Assembly: GCA_017590115.1 (NCBI GenBank)
Contig: JAGGNK010007448.1
Span: forward strand, 1,590,815 to 1,654,814
Source of the DNA: Montifringilla adamsi
Lineage: Eukaryota > Chordata > Aves > Passeriformes > Passeridae
Reading direction: 5' to 3'
Length of the DNA: 64,000 bases
Every line of letters starts with the position of its first letter. Position 1 is the first letter of the stretch. The notes under the pieces are model-generated. The model saw nothing but the letters and a program-made list of their open reading frames with translations, had not been told where the DNA came from and did no database searches. The position numbers were made by a program, and so were the translations under genes. This document shows, one piece after another, positions 1 to 12,000 of the stretch.

Positions 1-3000
1 CTTCCGCCCCCGAGCAGGAAGAGCCCATCACTTCCCCACCGGCGCCTCTGGATCCGTTGGTACCTGTGACTTACATCGATGACATTGTGGAGCCGGACAG
101 CGGGGCTGGCCCGGCTGCGAGGACGGGGAGCTTGGCGGATCAGGCCGGAGGAGCTGGCCCCGACCTGGAGATGGAGTTTTCCTCTGTGCCCCTCTACAGG
201 CCACATTCCGCCCCCCAGCAGAGGGGAGGCAGCACCTTCACTGTCGTGCCCAAAAGGAAGCCCGTGGCCCCGGGGCTGCAGGCTCTCGCCGATGCCAGCG
301 GAAAGCCACAGCGGGAGGAAGAGGAGGAGGAGGAGAGCAAAGGAAGAGGCAAAGCCGTGGAGAACGCTGACGGGCCTCAAGTGGGGATATCCCATAAAAA
401 GCGCTACCCCACGGTGAACGAGATTGAAGTGATCGGGGGGTACCTGTCCCTGGAGAGGTCCTGCATGAGCAAGACGGGCTCGCGCCGCAAGAAGGTAACC
501 GGGCACCTCTGTGCTCAGCAGCCAGGCTGCAGGTGGCCCGGGGCTGCTTTGGGTTTGGCTGCTCGGGAGGCACTGCTGGGAACACGGGCCGTGTGTTTGC
601 CCCTTGTGGGAGCCAGAGGCTGCCCTCAGAGCTGGCTGAAGCAGGGCGTAAAACGGACTCAGAAGTGAAGCCTTGGGGCTGGTGGAAAACAGGAGAGGGA
701 AGGTGGAACTCCACCACACTGATGCGAAGGACATTTCAGAATGGTTAGGAAAAGAACCAGGGATTAGTATTTCTTATGGTATCCAATATTAGGAGAGTTT
801 GCAACTCTTTGCAAGCCCAGTGTCTTGTTTGCTTTTACTGTCTCCTGGAACTTTAAAGGGAGCCTGAGGACCGCAGCCGGGAGATGGAACTTGGTGTGTT
901 AAACAGAATTTGTACTCAGGGAGGGGACACTGGGGACTGTCCCACAAAGCAGCTGAGGGTGGGATATGCCCTGTGATAGCTGCAGGGCCTCTCCCACCCC
1001 AGCCCTTCTTGGAGGTATGATAATGGAAAGTAAAGTATTTCAGGAATTTAGGAAAGCAGGGGGAGCTGCGTGGTTGGAGCAGCTGTGGGCTCGCTGTGTC
1101 TGAGGGGTTGGACATGTTGAGCTGCCCGTGGTCCCCTGTGGCATTGGAGTCTTCCCCGCATTAGTGATCTATTGATAGAGGCTCAAGAATTAGGTCTTGA
1201 TTAGGCAGAAAGAGATCAGCAAGAACTTAACTCCCATTGATAGGATTATACCACCTGCTCCTTCTGAATGTGCAGCTACAGCTCTGAAGATCCGGGAGAT
1301 GCTGATTGCTCCAAATGCCTTTGGAGTGAGCGAATGCCAGATTTTCTCAAGGCTTGGGGAGTAACATAGATCCTTGTGAGCCCTAAATTGAAAATTAATC
1401 TTTGTAGAGCTTGGTGAAATGCCTCTGGATGTGATAAGAGGAGTGGGGGATAGTTTTGGGCTCTGAAAGCAGCACACTGAAGTGGCAGATCCCAATTTTA
1501 GGGCTGTGATGTGACATGTTTTTCCATAGTGGGAATTGCTGTTGGACATTTCCGTTACCCAAATCCGGGTAGATAACTGAGGGACTGAATGTACATGGGT
1601 GCCTGAGGCGCTGAGCATTATAATTTGAGGCAATCCTTTGAGCAGGATGCATCTCATTTGAAGGGAGGCAGGGAGTGCTGCTGTCAAATTCCTCCCTAAG
1701 CACATGCAGCCTGTGGTAATTTGATGGTGACTAATGCAGGGAGCAAGTCTGGAGCACCTTGAGATCCAGAACAAGCAAATGAGCAGGACTGTTGATTCTT
1801 GCTCAGTGCTCCTGAAGTTTTTCCTTGTTTTCCTACAGGGAAATGCTTGGTCAGACTGGAGTTGTTCTGCTGCTAAACACCTGCTGGCTTGCACTCATTG
1901 CAGCTGTTTTTGCTCTGTTCAGGTTCAATTTGGGGTGTTAATTTGATTTACACCAAATCAGATGTGTGGTATAAATGGTGAAAATATTAATACAACATGT
2001 TACACTTGTGGGTGCTCCTAGGATGGAGTAGAGGACACAGAGGGAATCTTGTGGGATGGTCTTATTTGGATATGCCCCACTTCTGATGGAGCTGAGGAGC
2101 TGATTTTTCTGAGCAGGGGATGCTGTTGGGGCACAAAGAACAAAGCCTCGAGTAAAACCATTTAAATGGTGCACAGTGGAAGGTATTCTTAACAGTACAA
2201 AAGGAGGGAGGGAGATGAGCACAAGTCCAATGCAGTGACTGAATTGTTTTTTGGTCGTCAAACCCAGAGAAGTCATGGCATGTCCAGCCTTGGAGCTGTC
2301 TGAAACTTGCCAGGGGAAAGCTCTGAGCAGCTGGCAGGTCAGTCTTGTTTAAGGCAGGAGTTCGGGCTAGAGACCTCCAGAGGACCTTTCCAGCCTAAAA
2401 TGTCATGTGATATTGGTTAATATCCACCATATCTACTGTTTTGTGTGTCAGTGGTGGATTTGTGTGACATTGGGCAGGTCATGGAGCTTCTCTGCCCCTG
2501 TTCTTATCAGCTTAACAGCATTAGCTGCCCTGCTGTGGAGCTGAGGTGCCAAATACTGCAAGGTGCACACACAGCTGTTCTCTAAGAACTGTATGTGGGG
2601 TCGTCCTGCAGGAGAACTTGTGTAAACATTTGGTTTCTGAGAGGAGAGAGATTAAAAGGCAAAGGAGAAACTGCCTGTTATATTTGCAGAACTCAGGAAG
2701 CTGAAGCAAATAGGGATCCTTTGAAAAAGAAGATGGAGCTGAAGGAAAGTAGTGAAGACACAAGTTTCTGGGTGAAACTAAATGTGGTGTGGGAAAAACA
2801 CCCATTTTTCTTTCAGTTCCTTCCTGCTCAGTCAAGCACAGAGGATGACTTTGTAGCCAGGGTCTAGAAGATGCTGATGGGGGACAAATGGAAAGATTTC
2901 TGTTTACTCTTGACCTAGTGGATGTTTGTGGCTTTACTCTGGGTAATAAGGCTGAGAGTTGATGCCTGAAAAGGAAGGAGCTCGTATTAAGATGCATTCC

Positions 3001-6000
3001 TTGGTTTCTTCCCAAGAGATCACTCTGTGTCTCCAAGGCAACCAGCCAAAAACAAGAGTTCTGTTTTGTAGCTGTGTTGGGGTTTTCAGAAACTTGATTT
3101 TGGCCTGAATTGGGAAGAAACAGACTGTTCTTGTGAGCTGGGAGCTGCAGTTATTTGTTAAAGCAATCCCCTTTCTTTTTTGGGGTGTCAAAACCTGATG
3201 CTGGTTTTAGTGAGCAGCTTCTGTGTCTTTTGGGGTGAACAAGCCCTTCTTGTGCCAAGCATCTTCCTTTCCAAACCTTGCTTTTGAAAGATCTTTAATT
3301 ATGCTCCATACTCAAGAAAGTAGTGTTTAGTGAAGCTTCAAGAACTTGGAAAAGTTTAACTGTTTGCTGATGCCCAGCAGGAATCTGGGAGATAAACAGC
3401 AGGTCAGCAGGGTCTGGAAATGCTGTGGATCAATGGCTGGCTGTGCAGTCAGGGGTAATGATTTATTAGGAAGGAGGGTGTCAGCCCTGCCAGTTGCACC
3501 CCACTGTTCTCTGAGATGCAAATGGTCTTTTTCTTCAAATGCAGAAATTCAGCCTCCCTTTTCCATTCCCATGTGTGGCCACTGATTGCCTGACCATGGT
3601 AGCAGTGCCAGCAAAGTGGAGCTGATGTGCTCCGAGTCCCCTGGGCCACATCCTCCGTGGCTTTTTGGGAGGGTGGCTAGGACAGGCTGGGAGTGGGTTC
3701 CAGCACTGCTCTGCACAGAGGGAGCTCCAGCCCCTGCTCCTGGCTGCTGACAATGGCTGTGGGACTTGTGACTTTGCTGTGGCCTGGGGGATGCTGCTGC
3801 TTCAAGGCCTTTCAGGATAAACAACTTGATTGCTCCTTCCAGAACTTCAGATATGTGAAGCAGCTGTTACTTTGAGGGTTGGTGTTGGGGCTTGGTGAGG
3901 GAGAGGAAGATGATGTATGGAAATAAAAAAATCTGTTCCCAGCTCTGTTGTGGAGCTGCTGTGGGGGGACAGGGGCTGTGAAGGTCAGTGTGGGGCTGTG
4001 TGGGATAGGACACATCAGGTCTGCAGGTGGAAGGCAGAGCCCCAGCCCTGCTCACCCTGGGGGATGGATGTGCTGGAGCTGCTGTGCTCCTGCAGGGGTT
4101 CAGGTGCCCTTCAGGGCTGTTCATCTGCTCTGGGGCTGAGATCTCTCCAGGCAGTACCACCAGCAGTTCAGATAAAGCAGTGTGGGTGAGACTCAGTCTG
4201 AGAAGTGTGTTTGCAGCTCCAAAGGAATGTGCCAGGAGCTGCTGGGCAGCTGCTGGAGGAGCTGGCTGAGCTCTCAGAGAGGACAGGATACATGTGCAGG
4301 GGTGGAAGGAGACCTACTGACCTTTATTCTAAACTGGGAGTGGGGCAGAGGATGCAGCACACTGTTGATGACCTCTGCTTAGGGCTTCTCTTTGTACTCT
4401 GTTATTGCAGAGAAGTAAAGGCATGTCAGCAGTGCCAGGAGGAAGGGAAGGCTTTGCTGCAGGATGTGGATCTTTGGGATCTCAGAGGATAAAATCTTGC
4501 TCATCTGAGCTGACAAGAGTCAGTGGTGGTTTGGTTGCCTGCCAGAATAACATCCAATAAAGCTGTTGGTGAGATAGAAATCTGGATTTCTGCAGAACAT
4601 GTGGTTGGTGTGTGGAGTGAGAGTGGGGAAGGACAGAGCACTGCAAGGCCAGCTGGGCTCCCCAGGAGCAGTCACTGGCTTTGGGCTTCAGGCTCTCCTC
4701 TGGTTGGAGGCTGGACTCTGCCCTGGCCCTGCTCCTTCCGTGGGTCACTCCTGCAGCGCATCCTGAGTGTTTTCCTCTCCAGGATCTGGTACCTCCTGGA
4801 GATCCTGCAGGGCAGGTGAATGAATTCTGGCCAGGCCAGCCAAAGTCCTGTGAATAAAGGATCTGAGAGCCAGCAGACATCAGGTTGTTGATGGATTTAA
4901 TGTTTTGTGCTTGTCACAGCTGGCAGTTTGCCGTGTGCTGGCAGGCGAGTCGCAGCCCAGTGTGAGCAGGGATTACGGGAACAAGGCTGCTGGGATCCAA
5001 GCAGCTGGAGGCTAGAGCTAAATTGTCTTCAGAGATGTTCAGGAGAACTTCAAAAAGTTCCAGCTTACACAAACTTTAGCATGGTCCGTGTCCTAATCTT
5101 TTGAGCTGCATAAAGCCTGAATGTGGCTTCCAGATTCCCACTTAGAAGTCTGTTAAAAAATTAGTTTAAATACTCCTCAGTTTTGATCACGGGCAGCAGC
5201 TTTGTTGGTCTAACCTGCTGAACTTCCTGCTCTGTAGTTTTCCATCTGTTCAGTTCTGCTGGAGATAGTCTCCTGTGAAAACCAGGTGTAGGTTTGGGAT
5301 GTTGGCAGAGATCAACATTTTGAGCTGCTGCCCGGACCTGTTTGGAGCAAGTCTGCACAGTGTGGAGTCTAAAGTTTGGTGGCTGCCTGAAGTTTTTTTT
5401 TTTCAATGTATAACACAAGTAAATTAACCATAACACAAGTAAACTAATCTGGTAGTAGAAGAAGAAATCACTCTGCAAAAACTCCTTTGATGATGTCATC
5501 CTTGTGTTTTACAGGGGTCAGGGCAGAGATTTGTATTCTTTAGCTCTTGGAGAACTGCATGTTCCTGTTCTATTTTCTGTCTCTGGCTGTGCTCTGCTGG
5601 GGCAGATTCATCTGCCACCTTTAAGGAGGGGCCATGGCAGTATCTGACATGGATGTATTGCATTTTTAGGAGATGAGGTCAGCAGTGATAAGTCATGCTC
5701 AGGAAATAAGTGTCTTGGATGATGAAGTGCAGCCCCTCCCCTGCGGAGATGATCTCCATTAGCTGTCAGATGGCAGCAGGCTCTTTCACCCAGACAGGGC
5801 CATTTTCCTGCCCTTTGCTAATTCCACTGATTTTTTTTTTTCTGTGATGTTGATGTCTGAAGGCTGGAAATCAGAATTTGCTGCAGTTACAGCTTTTAAA
5901 CCATTTCACAAGCTGCTCCCGAGGCTGTCAGTGGGGCAGTGGGTGGTTTTTTGTTTCCCCACTACATGCCAGCACCTTGAAGTGCTGAGACTTTGTTGTA

Positions 6001-9000
6001 TGAAACCTTGTCAGAGTCTGAGTCAGATTTATCTCATCTCTGTAGTGGGAAACTTTCTGTGACTGAGGCTCTGCATGGCCTCACCACTCCCATGCTTCTT
6101 CTCATGCTGCAGTGACAGTCTGAGCTGGTCCCAAATTCCCGTGGTTCTCTTGCCCCCATGTCCTGCCTGCTGCTGTCAGCACTGCAGGAATGGACAGAAG
6201 GGCTAAAATAGAAACTCTTACGCAAATAAGAGCCGAGCCTGGCTTTGAAGCTGGTTAGGACGTGCCCAGGGCTCAGCCTGCCCCTGAGCTCAAGAGGAGA
6301 TTTGAAGTACTTTGTGCTCTGAACTCCAGTCATGAGGATTACAGTTAACGTTTTCTTAATCAGTTTGCCTAATCTGTGGACCAGATTGGAGATAGTTTAT
6401 AATTTCCCTTTATCTCAAGGATTCAGTTTGTTTCGGGTTTGGGTTTTCCTTTTCACTCTGGTTTTTCCAGTACGTGGTCATGGTGTTCTGAGAAGAGCAG
6501 AGGAAGGACCCTGGGGTGGCTGGGGCAGGAGTCCTGCTGGTCTGTGTTATGTGTGGGAAGCAGTAGGGAGAATGAAATTCTTAGTTTCTGGGTGCAGTGG
6601 CAGTAAAGGAAATCTGGGTAAGAGCTGCTGCAGCAGCATCTCCTTCACCTCAGGGGTTGTGCTCACCCCCCTCCCAAGTGAAACCTGAATTTAAAACCTA
6701 TTTACAACCCAGGCTCTTCCAGTGATTGCAGCAGTCTGTGGGGCTGGGAGGATATCCCTGTTTGCCAGTTTGTGTAGGAAGAGTCACATGGAGTGTCTGT
6801 ATCACAGAGCGACTTCAAAAACATCCTGGGAAAATCTGGGCTGGAGGAACTCGGGGCTGATGTTTTCCGAGAAGTGCCCTTCGGATGATCTTAGGAGCTT
6901 GGCAGGGTGGAGCTGCTGCTTTGTGGGCATTGTAGGAATGCCCACAAATGTAGAATGTAGGAAATCTCTCAGACAAAACACTTGTGTGTGTAGGGAAATT
7001 GTGTCGCTTGCAGCTGCTGAAAATGCAGCTCTGAGGGCACATCCTGAGGCTCCTGGTGAACCTGCTGCACTTGCTTCTCATCAAGGAAGTTCCTTTTGCA
7101 TGTTAGAGACATGAACTCTGTGTGCAGGTGATACTGTTCACATCATGGAAGCCTTTTGGTCCTGAATGAGCTCCTTGACAGGGTGGGAAGTAATTCTGCT
7201 CCCAGCCTCTTTCTGTTTCCCATGGAATGAATGGAATTATGTTCCTTGGGTCCCATTCCAGCAGCAAACCCAGGTATTTTTGTCAGCTGCTCTGGGCAGT
7301 CTCGGTTGCACAGAAATGTTTGTGGGTGGCAGCTCTATCACTGCACCTTGTAGCTACAAATGGGCTGCTCAGAGCTGGCTGTGCTCGGAGCTCCTGTGCT
7401 GTTGGGGAGCTCTGTGTGTGGTCTTTATGAGGACACCAAGTCTTGACACTAATTGTACCTTGCTTATCCTGCTCCCTTTGTGCATTCAGTTGAGATTTGT
7501 TTCATACAAGTAGGGAGATTTGTCTGGTTCTTAGGGGCCAAGTAAGTAATTTTTGAATTGCTTGTTAAGCTGTAGAAGGCTCTGGCTCCTCTGCCTGCAG
7601 ATGTGAGGAGGAATAAAGGGCTCACAGGGTGAATGGCTGCTCTGTGCCCTGGCACACTGGGGCTCCAGCTGTGCTTGTGTGGGCACTGGAATCTCCCCTT
7701 GTCCTGCACAGTGAAGGGAAGAGTTAACCAAGCCACTGCCCCACATGCTCTGGGTGCTGTCCCTACCCAGTCACCTCTCATCAGGAATTTGAAACTTGTC
7801 TGTGTCTTGCACAAGGAGTTTAATATTTCGAATCTCCATGCATTGCTCCTATCTGCCATGTGCTTCAGCATATTGATTACACAGAGCTGGCTTTGTGGGT
7901 TGCCTTGTAAATGGAGACTTTCTTGTTTTGCCTTGTGGCTTGGGAGCTGGGATGTGATCCTGAAGGAAATGTCTCCTTTGCCAACACAACCACACAGGGC
8001 TTCCCTGATGTGCTCCTGCTGTAAATCTTTAGTGCTCTTGGCTCTACTCAGTAACTCACTGGGTGCAGTTAATGGCTGAGCAAAAGTCAGTGTTCCTCTC
8101 AGGAAATGCTTCTTGGAAAAGAACATGATCAAGTGATTTGTGGTGTATAGTTCCAGTTCCCCAAAACTCTTCTTTTTGTACAGAATGACAGAAAAGTACA
8201 TTTCTGAACTGCCTTCTGCATTTTTCTGGGCATACTTAGAATGCTTCAGCCATAGCAGTACAGGGCTAATCCGATATAGGGAACCAAGCCTCCAGTCCTC
8301 TTGGTTCCTAGGGGTACTTGTCAGGGAAAAACCCTTTCTTTCTGTGTCAAGGAAGGGCTTTAGAAGCACAAAAGCTCCTTATCTTCTGAATGATAGCAAA
8401 TGCCTTGGTGATGTGCTGGTGATTCTGCAGTCCCCAGGGTGCTATTTCAGGCTGCCCACATAGTCTGTGCCTGGAGTTATTCAGCTATTTGGGCTGACAT
8501 ATGACTGTGTTTTCAGGACAAGCACAGACACAGAGACAAGCTCATTGCTAACTCCAAAAAATGGCTCATTTTCCCAAAAATCCTTTATTTAAAAGTTTCT
8601 TTTCATGGGAGCAGTCTAGATCATTGACTGCAGGCTGCTGTGAAAAAACTGAAGGTCTCTGCAGAGGTTTGGAGTTTATGAACTGCTTTTCTAATCTGCT
8701 GCTCTGTGGGACTGGTCAGATGGGAAGAGCAGGGTAAACCCTTTGGGGATATTTGTCCACTATCAAATCTCTGCTTCTACCCTGTTTCCAGTCTCACAAG
8801 TACTTATTTTCTGTGCAGAGACCTTCCCTCTCACTCCATGGGAGCTGGAAGGTTGTTCTGTGTTAAAACCTCCTCTTTGTACAGGTCCTGAGCCTCCACC
8901 CACCAGCTCATGGGTTTGGAGCTCAAGCAGCTTTCCTGCCCTGCTCAGGGGCTCTCTGCAGCCCTCCCTGGGATGCTCTGTGTGCACAGGCTTGCTGACA

Positions 9001-12000
9001 CTCCCAGCTGGCTGCAGTTTCAGGTGTCAGGTGATGTCTTGTGCCTCCTTGACCCAATCTTTAGACAACCAGTGCAGCAGCAAATGTCCCTCGATGTGAG
9101 GTGGCACAGGAGCACAAGGTTCTTCAGAACACTCATTTTGTCTGTGCTTGATCTCTCAGAGATGTCAACCCCTGCTTTGTGTTCATGCCGGATTGTCCAC
9201 CTTTCCTGCAGATACCAGCCAAACCCTCCTGTGCTGCTCAGAGGAGGCAGCTTCCTTGTGGGGGAAGAGGAGGGACAGACACTGATCTTGTGACATAGAG
9301 ACACAGACATCTCTTGTCTGTGGTGACCAGGGACAGGAGCCAGGGAACAGCTGGAGCTGGGCCAGGGCAGCTCAGGCTGGAGCTCAGGGCAAGGTTCTTC
9401 CCCCAGAGGGTGCTGGCACTGCCCAGGCTCCCCAGGGAATGGGCACGGCCCCGAGGCTGCCAGAGCTCCAGGAGCCTTTGGACAGCGCTGCCAGGGATGC
9501 CCAGGGTGGGCTTGTTGGGGGGGCTGGGCAGGGACAGGGGCTGGGCTGGGTGATTCTCGTGGGTCACTTCCAACTCAGCTTCTTCTGTGACCCTGTAGTA
9601 GACCAGGTGTGAAAAGCTGCTTTAAATCACACCTGGCAGCCCCTGCATGTCCTGTGGAGTCAGTGCAGTCCCTGGCTTTGTCACTTGGGAATTATTGAGG
9701 CCAGAGGATGAGTAGACGAAAATCAGTACGTGAAGAGAGCAGGTCTTGATCCCGGGTGCTGCTCAGCTGCTTGGATCTGGTGAGGCTCTTGTTGGGTTGG
9801 GACGTGCTGGAGGTGCTGTGGGATGGCAGCCCAGCTTGTGCTTCACCACTCACCATCCCATCCTGCTCCTCAAGGACAGAGCAGGGATGGCAACTCCAGC
9901 AGGAGCCCCTGGTTTGGGAGATGGGAACCACTCAGAGGGAGGGAAGAGGGGCTTGGTCCTTCTCAGCCCCCCTGTTCTGGGCTGCTGTGATGGGGAGCAA
10001 ATGCTGGAATATAATTATAGGATGATTTTATTAATTTAATGCCTAGATCAGTTACTTTTTTTTCTGGCTGTTACAAGGTGAGGATTTGGATTGTCAAAGA
10101 GCTTTCAGTTTAAAAAGTGTAAACACCCTACATTTTCACTTTGGTTTTGGCTCATCAGCCAAGCAGCAAATCTAATAATGGCTGGAGAAGATAAAAGCCA
10201 CAGTAAGGAGATTCCTTCTGGAGCTGAGGATGCAGATTAACCCCCGAAGACTTCCAGAGAGGTCCCTGGTGTGTGAGAAGCCATTGGGTCTTTGCTCTGT
10301 CATTAATACTGCCTTGCAGACTTTGTCATCTCCCTTTGGAGGTGAGGTGGCTGCTGACTGTCATTGCTCATGTTGAAAGTTGGGCTCTATAAACTGGTTA
10401 TTTTTTGTTTTAATAAATCTCTGTATATGGGGGCTCTTTGGTGGCTGGTCTGGGTGCAGCCTGAGTCCTGACAGCCTGACCCAAGGTTGACTTCCCTTTT
10501 CTAAATGAGATCTGCATGACTACTCAGATTTACGCTTTGTTGGGCGATGTTTGCCCTGGCTTCTCTTTCCTGGATATTCTATTACTCATTACTGTTCAAA
10601 TCCTAGCAAATAAATAAATGATTTTTGCTATGGCAACAAGAACCTATTGGTTGAACAGCACAGTATTTCCTGAAAAGCCTGATTTACTCTTTTTAGAGTG
10701 TCTGATTGCTGGGCAGAGTATTTATATATAAATTTCTATATATATGTATATATGGGTTTGGATTGGACCCTGGGCTTGTGACACAGCTGTGGGTGAAGCC
10801 TCCAGCTGAGTAAAGAGTGACAAATCCCTGCAAACATCCACAGCTGAAGGGTGCAAAATTCTTCCTTGCCACAACTGGCAGCTGCTGTTGGGGCACAACC
10901 AGGGGAAGCAGTGCTGAGACAGGCTGAGCAGAGGCCTCTGGCTGGGCTCCAGCGAGCTTGGCTCTGCTGGGACACGCTTTTCTTCTAAAGAAACGTCCCC
11001 TAGTGCCTTTTGTGTTCCCATAAAAGTCCCTGTGGTCTGGCAAGGCACTGCTGGCTGTGCAAACCTGTTGTCTGTGCCATGATGGCTCTTGGTTTTCCTT
11101 TTTGGCTGGTTTCTGGGACTGAAGCTGCCTGTGTTCCTTGCACACAGCACTCAGCTGTGCTCTGTAGCCACTCAGAGCATTTCTCTGCCCTGTGTGTCCC
11201 CTGGTTTTGCCTGAGTGCTTTGCCCTCCCTGTTTTGTTGGGTCAAGCAGAGCTGCTTTGTGCTTCCCTGGAAGCCCATTGTGCTTAGAGAGGGGAGCTCA
11301 GGTGCTGCCACAGCAGGGTTTGGGGTTTGGGGCTCTCTGCCCATGGGCAGGGCTGACTGCGTGCCCCAGGGTCCATCCTGTGCCAGTGCCTGGTTGTGCC
11401 CCGTGTTTGCTCTGCCTGGGTGTGCCCAGAGCTTTACTGCAGCAGCCGTGGGGCTCTGCCTGGTGCAGCCTCTGGGAGCAGGGACTGGGATCTGCCACAG
11501 GGCAGTTCAGTGTGGTTTGGGGGAACTTGTGCCACACTGCCCCCGTGCCACACACAACTGCCTGTGTGAGCCTTGCAGGTGGTCTTGGCCCCAGCTGTGC
11601 TCTGGGCCAGGGGCTGGCTGGCTGCTCTGTGTCAGGGGCTCCAGCATTGCCTCCTGCTTGAATTGGCTGTGGAGAGTGGGAGCTGTTGAGTTTGGGGCTG
11701 TTGGTGTTGTCACTGAGCTCTGTGTGGGGTGTGGGTGTCTTCAGGCCATTTTTGCTCTGTTCTGCTCTCTGTTTTTGCTCCCTGCTGAGGCTGTTTTCTC
11801 CTCCAGCACTGCATGCACCTTTGGTCCAAACTGGACTCAAAGTAATTTTTCTTAGAGATTTTCTCCAGATAGCAGAAAACCAGGAACATTTAGTTCCATC
11901 TCCCAAGCTTAAATTTAAACCCCAAGGCATATCTCTCCTATCTGCTTTGTTTTCCATATTTAGCCAAGTACTTCTTGCCCCTCAGTGCCATTGGCAGCAC

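Noticed and set aside
11010..11855. 281-codon Cys/Leu/Trp-rich + frame in TPRN intron 1
   Set aside because: No conserved domain; the amino-acid bias reflects TG/CT-rich intronic sequence, with overlapping frames on both strands.
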